Assembly: GCA_005883575.1 (NCBI GenBank) | Contig: VBFH01000032.1 | Location: 1-64,000, forward strand | Direction of reading: 5' to 3' | Source of the DNA: Chloroflexota bacterium | GTDB lineage: Bacteria; Chloroflexota; Dormibacteria; Dormibacterales; Dormibacteraceae | DNA length: 64,000 bases | Shown: positions 1-7,100 of the stretch, piece by piece | Position numbering within the stretch: the stretch's first letter is position 1 | How the letters are laid out: every line of letters begins with the position of its first letter | Position numbers and translations under genes: made by a program | Notes under the pieces: model-generated | Database searches by the model: none | Seen by the model: the letters and a program-made list of their open reading frames with translations, nothing else | What the model was told of the DNA's origin: nothing

Positions 1-309
1 GTTGCAATCGTCCGCAAGGCCCTCGAGGAGCCGCTGCGGCAGATTGCCGCGAACGCTGGCGTGGAGGGCTCGGTGGTCGTCGAGCAGGTTCGCAAGGGCA
101 AGCCAGGGCACGGCTACGACGCCTTGAACAACAAGTACGCCGATATGTTCACGGCCGGCATCGTCGACCCCGCCAAAGTCACCCGCTCAGCGCTCCAGAA
201 CGCCGCCTCGATCGCCGCCATGGTCTTAACGACCCAAGCCGTCATCACGGAGATTCCGGAGAAGAACGGCAACGGAATGCGCGGCGGCATGTCTCCCGAC
301 ATGATGTAG
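1..309 (+). CDS. groEL: chaperonin GroEL, C-terminal part (5' end outside window)
   Basis: The reading frame is open from base 1 and gives the last 102 residues of a 60 kDa chaperonin, which forms the cytosolic double-ring folding machine. The segment matches the GroEL C-terminal equatorial domain: the '[17 protein letters not shown]' helix, '[12 protein letters not shown]' and '[18 protein letters not shown]' are family signatures. It ends in a short Gly/Met-rich tail ([11 protein letters not shown]), the flexible tail typical of GroEL. A strong hairpin follows 67 bp later. No groES is visible, so this may be a stand-alone groEL copy or its groES may lie upstream of the window. Confidence 0.97.
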   Translation, partial: VAIVRKALEEPLRQIAANAGVEGSVVVEQVRKGKPGHGYDALNNKYADMFTAGIVDPAKVTRSALQNAASIAAMVLTTQAVITEIPEKNGNGMRGGMSPDMM

Positions 310-376
310 GGCTCAACCACGACCCGAATTCCCGAGAGTGAGTAGGGTCACCGAAGACCTAAGAGGAACAAGAGAA

Positions 377-404
377 GGACCCGGCCCCGATGGGGGCCGG
401 GTCC
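377..404 (+). terminator. hairpin downstream of groEL
   Basis: A perfect 12-bp stem (377-388 with 393-404) closes a 4-base loop (GATG). It sits just after groEL and before an opposite-strand gene remnant, so it probably ends groEL transcription. No clear T-run follows, so it may be a non-canonical or bidirectional terminator. Confidence 0.7.
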
Positions 405-417
405 AAAGCATCGGTCG

Positions 418-605
418 TTAGACCGCGGTCGGCGCAGGGATGAGACCGAGCTGGGTCATCTGGTCGAGCTGGTCGAAGTAGATGCGGGCCCGCAATTCTT
501 TCCATTCTCGACCCGGAGGAGCTGGACGCCGTAGCCGGAGAGGCGGTCCGTTGGGGTCATTTCTTCCAGGCGACATGAAGTCAGCAGTTGGTGATCCTCG
601 GCCGA
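418..605 (-). pseudogene. SnoaL-like (NTF2-fold) remnant, truncated and frameshifted
   Basis: On the minus strand the end of the frame reads 'IYFDQLDQMTQLGLIPAP', the typical C-terminus of SnoaL-like polyketide-cyclase / ketosteroid-isomerase-fold proteins. The preceding conserved piece 'GYGVQLLRVENGK' lies in another frame, so a frameshift falls near 495-505. Upstream of about residue 60 from the end the family pattern is lost, and repeat copy A begins at 622. A complete protein of this family has about 130 residues, so most of the gene is missing. Family assignment rests on the C-terminal motif only. Confidence 0.6.
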
Positions 606-621
606 AATCAGGCCCTCCTCC

Positions 622-685
622 GAGTCGATACGTGAACTGGACGGAGGGCATGGTACTCGGGGCCGCGGAGCCCGTCTCCCGCTTA
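622..685 (-). repeat. dispersed ~65 bp repeat, copy A
   Basis: This aligns without gaps to copies at 1916-1980 and 2886-2950. There are 29 bases from the left edge to TGGTAC, then 14 bases, then CCCGTCTCCC. A CGGG-N9-CCCG dyad has a different loop in each copy. Read on the minus strand, the three copies differ mainly at third codon positions and share E-T-G-x3-P-[SG]-T-x3-V-[QE]-F-[TS]-[YF]-R-L. A GGAGG-like run follows the minus-strand end, next to the truncated SnoaL-like remnant. Confidence 0.7.
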
Positions 686-984
686 CTCGGTTTCCCACTC
701 TCGTCAGCACGGCGCCATGTCGGGCGACGGGCAGGCCGACCACTCAATACAGCACGGGCGAGGCGCTGGTCGACGACGCGTACGCCAAAAGCGTCCTGGC
801 CCCGCCGCGGGTCCGCTCCTTCAATTTGCCGGTCAGGGACATGAAAACCTGCCCGCAGGCGCAGCTTGGATGGGATCCTCGGGGCGGCGTCGTAGGGCGG
901 CCTTGCGGCGCTGGTGGAGGAGGCTTAGTGTTGCCTAATGGGTGGCGGTCATGGCATCCGCCACGTGCTCGAGGGATGCCCTCG
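686..984. other. gene-free stretch
   Basis: No reading frame here carries a recognisable domain or a convincing ribosome-binding site. The short open frames look like GC-rich chance frames. It is probably decayed DNA between repeat copy A and the hydrolase gene. Confidence 0.5.
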
Positions 985-995
985 AAGGAGGGGAC

Positions 996-1802
996 ATGAC
1001 CGTCTTACAGCGCGATGGGGTGAGACTGGCGTACGTCGATGAAGGCACGGGCGAGCCGGCCTTCGTGTTCATGCACGGCTGGACCTGCAACCGATCCTAC
1101 TTCAAGCCACAACACGACCACTTCAAAGCCAGGCATCGGGTCGTGTCCGTCGACCTTCGCGGCCACGGCGAGAGCGACAAGCCGAAGGGGCCTTACCCGA
1201 TCCGGCAGTACGCTGACGACGTGGCGTGGCTGATCGGCAAGCTCGGTCTCGACCGGCCGGTCGCGCTGGGCCACTCAATGGGAGGCGTCACTGCACTTGA
1301 GCTCGCGGCCGAGCATCCCCAATCCGTGCGCGCCATCGTGATGGTCGACCCGGCGCCATTTTTGTGGTCGCCCGATTTCATCAGCCTGCTCACGAACATG
1401 GCCGATTCCGCCGACGCGGGCAACCAACAGCCGCGTCGGGACTTCGTCAACATGCTGTTTCTACCGACATCGCCGGTCGACCTCAAGGAGCGAATCGTCG
1501 ATGAGATGTGCTCGGCTCCGGCCCACGTCGCCGCCGACGCGATGCGCGGGCTACTTTCTTATGACGGTGTGGCAGTGGCGAAAAAGGTGTCACTGCCCGC
1601 GTTGCACATCGCGGCTACCCCGCCACTCAACCCGCCTCACATGATGGCGGAGTGGCTGCCGCACGCCGTAAACGGCTGGACTGTGGGGGCGGGTCATTTC
1701 AACATGCTCGAGGCACCCAACCAGGTCAACGACATGATCGAGCGGTTTGTCGATCAGTACGTCATGCGTCCACAGCCGGCGGCCGCCGCCAGCGGCGGCT
1801 GA
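996..1802 (+). CDS. alpha/beta-fold hydrolase
   Basis: This 268-residue protein has the alpha/beta-hydrolase core: oxyanion-hole HGW (residues 27-29), the strand 'VVSVDLRGHGES' and the nucleophile elbow GHSMG with Ser94. The catalytic His is probably in 'GAGHFNMLEAP' near the C-terminus. The third triad member is less clear, because the usual D after 'LPALHIAA' is not obvious. ATG at 996 is preferred over the upstream frame start at 942 because AAGGAGGGG lies 5-11 bases before it. The protein has no signal peptide, so it is cytosolic. The substrate cannot be told. It stands alone between repeat copies A and B. Confidence 0.9.
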   Translation: MTVLQRDGVRLAYVDEGTGEPAFVFMHGWTCNRSYFKPQHDHFKARHRVVSVDLRGHGESDKPKGPYPIRQYADDVAWLIGKLGLDRPVALGHSMGGVTALELAAEHPQSVRAIVMVDPAPFLWSPDFISLLTNMADSADAGNQQPRRDFVNMLFLPTSPVDLKERIVDEMCSAPAHVAADAMRGLLSYDGVAVAKKVSLPALHIAATPPLNPPHMMAEWLPHAVNGWTVGAGHFNMLEAPNQVNDMIERFVDQYVMRPQPAAAASGG

Positions 1803-1828
1803 CAGGAAAGACTCGATCGGGTCGGCGG

Positions 1829-1848
1829 GGGACGGTCAGCCCCGTCCC
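1829..1848 (+). terminator. hairpin after the alpha/beta hydrolase
   Basis: The stem GGGACGG / CCGTCCC (1829-1835 with 1842-1848) closes a 6-base loop, 27 bp past the hydrolase stop. It is GC-rich and has no T-run. The rest of 1803-2071 holds repeat copy B and no gene. Confidence 0.5.
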
Positions 1849-1915
1849 TCGCTCCAGCGTTGCTTGCTGAGGTGCTGGCGCGGTACCACCTCCGGGCTGC
1901 CGGGGAGCCTTACCC

Positions 1916-1980
1916 GAGCCGATAACTGAATTCAACTCGGTCTTTGGTACCTGGGACGACAAACCCCGTCTCCCGCTCCA
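1916..1980 (-). repeat. dispersed ~65 bp repeat, copy B
   Basis: This copy has the same spacing as copies A and C and ends CCCCGTCTCCCGCTCCA. That end resembles the 3' end of typical bacterial tRNA-Gly genes, but there is no complete tRNA. The minus-strand reading keeps the shared peptide and then hits TAA. It lies between two unrelated genes. Confidence 0.75.
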
Positions 1981-2071
1981 GTTTGTGCCTTCACAGTCGC
2001 GGCACATGCGGCCGTTTGAGCGCCGCGTCAGGTCACACCGGCCAGCCGCGGAAAGAATTCGCCGATCGCCG

Positions 2072-2869
2072 CTACGGCGATGCCATCCGAGCCGCGCCAG
2101 AACCCACTCGGATACAGCCAATCGCTCTTCCACTCCGGCGGGTCGCGGCGGGCCTCAAAGTCAACCCAGCCTTTCGAAACGAGGCATGTCCGCGCGGTTG
2201 GAGGACGCCAATGTTGGCCAGAGTCATGATCAAGTGCCGGCGCTGAGACGCGTTGGAGGCCGGAAGGGCTGCCCGTATAGCCTCCGTCAGGCCGCCTGGC
2301 CGGAGCTGTGGGTTGTCCGCCGACGCTTCGCGCACGATGCCCAGCAGGCTGCGCAAGATGTCCCAATCGGCGGCGGCGGCAACCGGGTGATCCCCCGCTG
2401 CGAACTGCTCGAGGTCGAACGCGATGTAGTAAGGGTCGTGCAGCCAGACACCACCCCAATGGTGCCGCTCGAAACTGAACCGATTCCAGTCCGCGGGCTC
2501 ACGAACGAAAGATGCCGCCCCGCAGACCCCGCAAATCGCGAGATTGGACCGCTGGCGTTGGCGAAAGCCGTGGATTGGCAGCGCCCGGCCGACGATATAG
2601 CTGGCGAGTGCAGACCTCAGATCGAGGCGACGAGTCGAGAGGCTGGAAACGAAAGCTTCGACTACCTGTTCGAGCGCGATCCGGCGAACCAGTCCTCGGA
2701 TCTGCATGGCGAGTTCGTCGTGGCCGACCTGATGCGGATCAAACATTAAGCGGGAGTCGCGCGCGTACGCGAAGTCTTCGGCGGACGGCCATTGCGGGGG
2801 CACGCGCCAGCCACTCGACATCCAGAAAGTGGAAGTTAGGATTCGCAGTGCCTTGCGATCAACTGGCAT
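2072..2869 (-). CDS. hypothetical protein with a CxxC centre
   Basis: This 265-residue protein belongs to no family I recognise. The start is taken at 2869 because GGAGG lies 8 bases upstream (minus strand); the open frame reaches back to 2932. A single C-x-x-C motif ('AICGVCGAAS') is followed by an aromatic segment ('FERHHWGGVWLHDPYY'), which could be a small zinc- or nucleic-acid-binding centre. The C-terminal half is Arg/Ala-rich and helical. There is no membrane segment or signal. It is bounded on both sides by repeat copies B (downstream) and C (immediately upstream), which suggests it arrived as a module. Confidence 0.65.
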   Translation of the reverse strand: MPVDRKALRILTSTFWMSSGWRVPPQWPSAEDFAYARDSRLMFDPHQVGHDELAMQIRGLVRRIALEQVVEAFVSSLSTRRLDLRSALASYIVGRALPIHGFRQRQRSNLAICGVCGAASFVREPADWNRFSFERHHWGGVWLHDPYYIAFDLEQFAAGDHPVAAAADWDILRSLLGIVREASADNPQLRPGGLTEAIRAALPASNASQRRHLIMTLANIGVLQPRGHASFRKAGLTLRPAATRRSGRAIGCIRVGSGAARMASP

Positions 2870-2885
2870 GCTTGAGGCCTCCGCG

Positions 2886-2950
2886 CAGACGAAATGTGAA
2901 CTGGACTTGCTGATTGGTACTCGGGCCACCATGTCCCGTCTCCCACTCCA
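2886..2950 (-). repeat. dispersed ~65 bp repeat, copy C
   Basis: This third full copy ends (minus strand) about 16 bases before the start of the CxxC hypothetical gene, so it doubles as that gene's immediate upstream region. It shares TGGTACTCGGG, the 9-base variable loop and CCCGTCTCCC with copy A, and the CTCCA end with copy B. Confidence 0.75.
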
Positions 2951-3062
2951 CCTTCTACTCTGATTCCCCTAGCGATCCGGAACGGCAGCGTTCGCCGGGG
3001 CTTCGAGACGTCTCTTCTGTTCGACCGGCCGACCCACGTAACGCGATTGCGCTTTGCCATCA

Positions 3063-3087
3063 ATATGGCAATATGCATATATGGCAA
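3063..3087 (+). promoter_or_regulatory. probable VapB operator / leaderless start region
   Basis: Two direct copies of ATATGGCAA (3063-3071 and 3079-3087) flank the perfect palindrome ATATGCATAT (3071-3080), directly against the vapB ATG. Ribbon-helix-helix antitoxins commonly bind such repeats to repress their own operon. No ribosome-binding site fits between the palindrome and ATG, so the mRNA may be leaderless. Confidence 0.5.
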
Positions 3088-3338
3088 AGGTTAAGACGAC
3101 CCTCTCCATTGACGAGCGGCTGCTGCGCCAGGTGCGTGTTCGGGCGGCTCGGACCGGACGCCGCGACTCCGAGGTCTTGGAGGCGGCTCTTCGCGAAGGA
3201 TTGGGCATCATCGACCGCATCCGATCAAAGGCCGACCTCGGCGAGGAGGAGGCATATAAACTGGCGCACCGCCTCGTTCACGAAGGCAGGATCATCCCTC
3301 GGTCAAGGAGATCGCCGTCCCGATCCTCACGGTCCTGA
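3081..3338 (+). CDS. ribbon-helix-helix antitoxin (VapB-type)
   Basis: This 85-residue protein has an N-terminal ribbon-helix-helix module ('KVKTTLSIDERLLRQVRVRAA', 'SEVLEAALREGL'), which in this family dimerises on operator DNA. The C-terminal Arg/Ser tail would wrap the toxin. ATG at 3081 is preferred over the TTG at 3054 because the conserved domain starts at once. The PIN-domain toxin gene begins 7 bases after its stop, giving a standard antitoxin-toxin operon. It probably neutralises that toxin and autoregulates through the repeats overlapping its start. Confidence 0.85.
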   Translation: MAKVKTTLSIDERLLRQVRVRAARTGRRDSEVLEAALREGLGIIDRIRSKADLGEEEAYKLAHRLVHEGRIIPRSRRSPSRSSRS

Positions 3339-3345
3339 CCCCTAG

Positions 3346-3765
3346 GTGCAGCTCGTCATCGATGCGGATTGCTTGATCGCGGGAGTTCTCGCACCGGCCG
3401 GAGCGGCTACAAGACTGCTGGATCTGTGGCGGGATGGAATGTTCGAGATGATCGCCTGCCCACAGCTTGTGACGGAAGTCCGCAGGGCGCTGCTCGACCC
3501 AAGAATTTCGCGTCGTTACGGCATCTCTCGAGATGAGGTTGATGAATTCTGCCGGCACCTTGAGCAAGAGTCGATCTGGCTGTCCGATCCGATCGACCCG
3601 CCCAGGCTTGTGCCCGCCGATGCGGGCGACGACTACTTCGTCCAGCTCGCTAAAGACGGTGGCGCCGAAGCGCTGGTCACTCGCGACCACCACTTCGATG
3701 GCTTGCGAGTGCCGGGTCGAGACATCCTGCCACCGCGGGCGATCGTCCGCCGCCTGGGCGTCTGA
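3346..3765 (+). CDS. PIN-domain toxin (VapC-like ribonuclease)
   Basis: This 139-residue protein starts at GTG. The PIN acidic residues are visible: Asp in 'VIDADCLIAG', Glu in 'LVTEVRRAL', Asp in 'AGDDYFVQLA' and Asp in 'LVTRDHHF'. PIN toxins are Mg-dependent RNases that cleave tRNA or rRNA when not bound by their antitoxin. Length and motif order fit the 'putative toxin component, PIN family' branch. It is coupled to the ribbon-helix-helix gene just upstream. A GC-rich hairpin (3781-3799) follows. Confidence 0.88.
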   Translation: MQLVIDADCLIAGVLAPAGAATRLLDLWRDGMFEMIACPQLVTEVRRALLDPRISRRYGISRDEVDEFCRHLEQESIWLSDPIDPPRLVPADAGDDYFVQLAKDGGAEALVTRDHHFDGLRVPGRDILPPRAIVRRLGV

Positions 3766-3814
3766 CGTGGTGTTCCGTTGGCCGGATCCAAAGTCCGGCG
3801 AGGTGCCCTCAACC

Positions 3815-3830
3815 CAGACGAAAAATGAAC
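3815..3830 (-). repeat. possible fragment of the dispersed repeat (copy D)
   Basis: CAGACGAAAAATGAAC matches the left edge of copy C at 14 of 16 bases, then the similarity stops. It lies exactly where the following PIN-domain gene has lost its N-terminus. The match is short enough that chance is possible. Confidence 0.35.
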
Positions 3831-4292
3831 GTCATGAGCGCACTCGCGCGGACCGAGGTCGCAAGAGCGCTATTACCGCTGGGTCCAGCGGCGGTGCAAA
3901 GGGGCCATGAGGTGCTAAGCCGCGTCGAGCTGATCCGAGTCACCGACCGTATCCTCCTGGATGCCGGCTCGCTGCTGCCTGCCCGGCTTCGCTCGCTGGA
4001 CGCGATTCACATCGCGACGATGCGCCAGCTTGGTGGCAGCCTTCGCCAGGTGGTGACCTACGACAGCCGAATGGCGGAGGCAGCTTGGGCGATGGGGATG
4101 ACCCACAGTGGCGCCCACCTGATTAGCCAGCCGAGCGCCTCCGAACCCAGTGTCAGCGGTAAATGTCGTCGACAGGCTCCGAGAGCCGCGGCCGACTATT
4201 TGAATGTCGCGCGCGGGATTGACCGCGCCCGTGGCGCTCTACTCGCCTCGTCGCAGGGTAGCCTGCAGCTAACCCACCCGACCCATAGGTAG
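3825..4292 (+). pseudogene. N-terminally truncated VapC / PIN-domain fragment
   Basis: From about 3837 to 4120 the translation matches the C-terminal two thirds of a VapC toxin: 'SALARTEVARALLPLG', 'RLRSLDAIHIATM' and 'VVTYDSRMAEAAWAMGM'. The first ~40 residues, which should carry the first catalytic Asp ('YLDSSALVK'-like), are missing, and a repeat-like fragment stands at that point. After 'GMTHSGAHLI' the frame runs on ~55 residues without family similarity, so the natural stop is lost too. No antitoxin gene precedes it. It is probably an inactive relic. Confidence 0.75.
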
Positions 4293-4991
4293 CTTGGCCG
4301 GGTCGCGACTCCACTCGACGTAGGAGTAGATGAACAGGATCACGATCACGACCAGCGCTCCGACCCCAAGCGCGGCGAAGCCAAGCAACGGGAAAACCGA
4401 CGTCGCTGCGGCTGTCAGGCCAACGGCGATGAAGAGCCGCCCGCCCAGGCGGTGGGTTCTATTCCATGAGCGTTCACTCGATAGGGTCCACGGCGTGCGG
4501 ATGCCAAAGAAGAAGTTGCTCCGAACCTTGCCCAGGTAGTTGCCGACGACGGCCAGCACAACGCCCACAGCAGCGGGCGCCAGCCGCGCCATAGTCTCGG
4601 ACCTCGCCAGCCCTGTTGCGCTGAACACAACGGCGCCCTGCACGGCCGCCATCAGAAGCAGAAGAGAGATCCACACTGCCGTGTAGGCAGCGCCGCTCAT
4701 TTGAAGGTTGCGCCGCCGAGGCTCTATTGAAGGTAGGAGCGCAAGTCCTGCCGATATAGCCGCGGTCAGAACTGGAACCAGCAGGAAGGCGAAGACGGCG
4801 TCTGCGTATCCGTTGGCGCGTCCCACCGCGTCCCAGTGGATGGCGACCCGTGCGCCGCGCGGCACCTGCCAGAAGCCGTACGCGGCGACACCGAGCTCGA
4901 ACGCCAACGCGACGGCCGTCACCACCAGCGCCGGCCCACGATGCAGCACCGGCTCTAGCGGCGGATCTTGAAGCTTTCCAGCAGCGCCCAT
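4269..4991 (-). CDS. SdpI-like / DUF1648 membrane protein
   Basis: This 240-residue protein has about six hydrophobic segments. It contains the DUF1648 feature 'VAIHWDAVGRANGYAD' and the SdpI-family feature 'NYLGKVRSNFFFGIRTPWTLSSERSWNRTHRLGG' (key residues GIRTPWT and W-x-x-THR). SdpI in Bacillus gives immunity to the SdpC killing peptide and works with the repressor SdpR. Here the gene overlaps an ArsR-type repressor gene by 37 bp, the same pairing. No sdpABC-like toxin genes are nearby, so it may respond to outside toxins or have another envelope role. Confidence 0.85.
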   Translation of the reverse strand: MGAAGKLQDPPLEPVLHRGPALVVTAVALAFELGVAAYGFWQVPRGARVAIHWDAVGRANGYADAVFAFLLVPVLTAAISAGLALLPSIEPRRRNLQMSGAAYTAVWISLLLLMAAVQGAVVFSATGLARSETMARLAPAAVGVVLAVVGNYLGKVRSNFFFGIRTPWTLSSERSWNRTHRLGGRLFIAVGLTAAATSVFPLLGFAALGVGALVVIVILFIYSYVEWSRDPAKLPMGRVG

Positions 4992-5218
4992 AACGCCTCC
5001 TCCAGAACGGACACATTCAGCCGGTATTTGATCGACGTGCCGGTTCGGTCGCCATGAATCAGGCCGGCCTCGCGCAAGACCGCGAAATGACCTGACAGCG
5101 TGGGCTTGGCAAGGTCGAACTGCGTCGCGATCTCGCCCGCTGTCATGTCGTTCTCCCGCAGAAGCTCGAGGATTCGTCGCCGCGTCGGGTCCGAGAGGGC
5201 CCGGTAAACGCGGTTCAA
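4955..5218 (-). CDS. ArsR-family repressor, SdpR-like
   Basis: This 87-residue winged-helix protein begins at TTG ('MNRVYRALSDPTRRRILELL'), the typical ArsR/SdpR N-terminus. The recognition region is 'AKPTLSGHFAVLREAGLI' and the wing is 'GDRTGTSIKYRLN'. It has no metal-site cysteines, like SdpR. It is the first gene of a two-gene operon with the SdpI-like protein. A near-perfect inverted repeat at 5231-5260 lies directly upstream and is the likely autoregulatory operator. Confidence 0.9.
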   Translation of the reverse strand: MNRVYRALSDPTRRRILELLRENDMTAGEIATQFDLAKPTLSGHFAVLREAGLIHGDRTGTSIKYRLNVSVLEEALWALLESFKIRR

Positions 5219-5230
5219 TCGGTTCTGCCC

Positions 5231-5260
5231 TTATTCGTTATTTCGCTAATAACCGAATAA
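5231..5260. promoter_or_regulatory. inverted-repeat operator upstream of the SdpR-like gene
   Basis: The arms TTATTCGTTATT (5231-5242) and AATAACCGAATAA (5248-5260) are complementary apart from one extra base. The AT-rich dyad is 12 bp from the start codon, where an ArsR-type dimer would block transcription. Confidence 0.65.
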
Positions 5261-5338
5261 TACGCCAGCACCGGCTTGAGTCAACGTCGAATCGATAGCC
5301 GGATCCCTACGCGGCTCGCGATACCGTCGCCACTCCAT

Positions 5339-6397
5339 TCAAATCTCTAGTCGAGCCGTGGTTCCTTTGTCGGGCGTGCTCTCGATCGTCAGCCGACCCC
5401 CATGGGCGGCGGCGATGTCGTGCGCGATCGCGAGCCCGAGGCCAGACCCAGTGGAGTCCCGGCCTTTGGCAAACCTCTCGAAGACATGAGGCAGCAGGTC
5501 GGGCGCGATTCCCTCGCCCGTATCGGCCACCGTGACGGCCACGTCATCGCCCGCTGCCCCAACACCGACCTCGACCGAACCGCCAGACGGCGTATGGCGG
5601 ATGGCATTCGAGAGCAGATTCCCTATCACCTGACGGATTCGGGCTGGGTCAACTTCGACGGTCGGGATGTTGCCGGCGACCTCTGCGCTGAGCGAGATAC
5701 CAACCGACTCGGCTTGGGAGCGGAACGAATCGACAGTGTCGCGTACCAGTGCCCCCATGTCGGTCGGTTCTTTGTGCAGGACCAGGTTGCCGGCGTCGGT
5801 GAGGACAAGAGTGCGCAGGTCTTCGACGAGCCGGTCGAGCGCTTGTGTCGCATCGAGGATCGGCGCCAGGTGAGCTGAGTCGGCGGGGTAGACACCATCG
5901 CTGATCGCCTCCGCCTGCCCGCGGATCACAGACAGCGGCGTACGCAGCTCGTGGGTCACGTCGGCCAGGAAGCTCCGGCGCTGGTCGTCGATCGTTTTCA
6001 GGCGCGCCGACATCGAGTTGAACGCCCGCGCCACGGAGCGGATGTCTGGTGATCCCCACTCGGGAACTGTCGCGGAGTAGTCGCCCGCCTCGATTCGGCG
6101 CGCCGCATCGATGAGGCTGCTCATCGGCTGCGCCATCCGCCGCACCCCGCCGAAGACGCCCAGGGCGATCAGGGCGATCACCAAAAAAATCGGGAAGACG
6201 AAGAAGGGGTGAAACCCGATGCCTCTTCCGAACAAAGCACCGGCCATGGCGCCGGTCAGGAGCGCGACCCCCAGGACGGTCAGGAAGAAGCAGCCGATCC
6301 AGCGGATGAAAGGCGGAGGGCCGTAGCCATAGCGGCGACCCCAGCGGCGATATGGAAACGGTTCGCCTTCCGGCCACCATGGAGGCGGGCGCCTCAT
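5339..6397 (-). CDS. sensor histidine kinase, HAMP-containing
   Basis: This 352-residue protein has two membrane segments (about 31-56 and 64-84), a HAMP domain (about 86-138), a HisKA domain with phospho-accepting His149 in 'DVTHELRTPL', and a HATPase domain with the N box 'NLLSNAIRHTP', G1 'DTGEGI' and G2 'GSGLGLAIA'. The stretch between the two membrane segments is only about 8 residues, so it probably senses membrane or intramembrane signals rather than a ligand outside. Its start overlaps the upstream response-regulator stop by 4 bp, so the two are co-translated. Confidence 0.95.
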   Translation of the reverse strand: MRRPPPWWPEGEPFPYRRWGRRYGYGPPPFIRWIGCFFLTVLGVALLTGAMAGALFGRGIGFHPFFVFPIFLVIALIALGVFGGVRRMAQPMSSLIDAARRIEAGDYSATVPEWGSPDIRSVARAFNSMSARLKTIDDQRRSFLADVTHELRTPLSVIRGQAEAISDGVYPADSAHLAPILDATQALDRLVEDLRTLVLTDAGNLVLHKEPTDMGALVRDTVDSFRSQAESVGISLSAEVAGNIPTVEVDPARIRQVIGNLLSNAIRHTPSGGSVEVGVGAAGDDVAVTVADTGEGIAPDLLPHVFERFAKGRDSTGSGLGLAIAHDIAAAHGGRLTIESTPDKGTTARLEI

Positions 6398-7095
6398 CGC
6401 TCGGCTGGTTCGACGAAGCGGTAGCCCACGCCAAAGACCGTCTCGATGTACTGCTGGCCGACCTTCTTGCGGATGTTCTTGATGTGCGCGTCGATCGCGC
6501 GCTCGTAAGACTCGAAGGCCACACCGCGCACCGCGTCAAGCAGCTGCGAGCGTGTGAATACGCGGCCCGGCTGGCGTGCCATCGCCGAAACGATCTGGAA
6601 CTCGCTCTTCGTCAGGTCGACTCGGCGGCCGCCGAAGCGCGCTTCCATCCGCGGCACGTCGAGCTCCACATCGGTGCCTACTCGGATGACCTCTGACGGG
6701 GTGGAAGCAGCGTCCGCGCGGCGGAGCACCGCCCGAACGCGGGCGACCAGCTCCTTGGGGCTGAACGGTTTGGTCAGGTAATCGTCGGCCCCCAATTCCA
6801 GGCCGACCAGCTTGTCCGATTCCTCGGTCCGCGCGGTCAGCATGATGATCGGCACCTCGCCCTCGCGGCGCAGGGAGCGGGCGACATCCAGCCCATCCAG
6901 ACCAGGAAGGCTCAAATCCAGGACAACCAGGTCGGGACGGCCGGTCCTGGCGGTGCGCAAAGCGGCAGGCCCATCAGCAGCAGTGAGCACGGTGAACCCA
7001 CCGTGCTCGAGATAGTCGCGGACGAGCTGGACGATCCGCGGCTCGTCATCCACCACCAGGATGGTCGCCACGGCGACCATCCTAGGTTCAGTCAC
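6394..7095 (-). CDS. OmpR/PhoB-type response regulator
   Basis: This 233-residue protein has a receiver domain with acidic pair 'VVDDEP', phospho-acceptor Asp60 ('LVVLDLSLPG') and switch Lys in 'LTKPFSP', followed by a winged-helix DNA-binding domain ('RVDLTKSEFQIV', 'YERAIDAHIKNIRKKVG'). It is a transcription factor activated by the kinase encoded just downstream. ATG codons at 7095 and 7080 are both possible starts. The gene follows the small Gly-rich membrane protein by 5 bp, so the three genes form an operon. Confidence 0.95.
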   Translation of the reverse strand: MTEPRMVAVATILVVDDEPRIVQLVRDYLEHGGFTVLTAADGPAALRTARTGRPDLVVLDLSLPGLDGLDVARSLRREGEVPIIMLTARTEESDKLVGLELGADDYLTKPFSPKELVARVRAVLRRADAASTPSEVIRVGTDVELDVPRMEARFGGRRVDLTKSEFQIVSAMARQPGRVFTRSQLLDAVRGVAFESYERAIDAHIKNIRKKVGQQYIETVFGVGYRFVEPAER

Positions 7096-7100
7096 GACCG

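Noticed and set aside
622-2950. The repeats as integron attC sites
   Set aside because: Only copy B contains a GTTRRRY-like heptamer (GTTGAAT on the minus strand); A and C have GTTCACG and GTTCACA at that point. No integrase gene is in the window, and gene orientations between the repeats are mixed.
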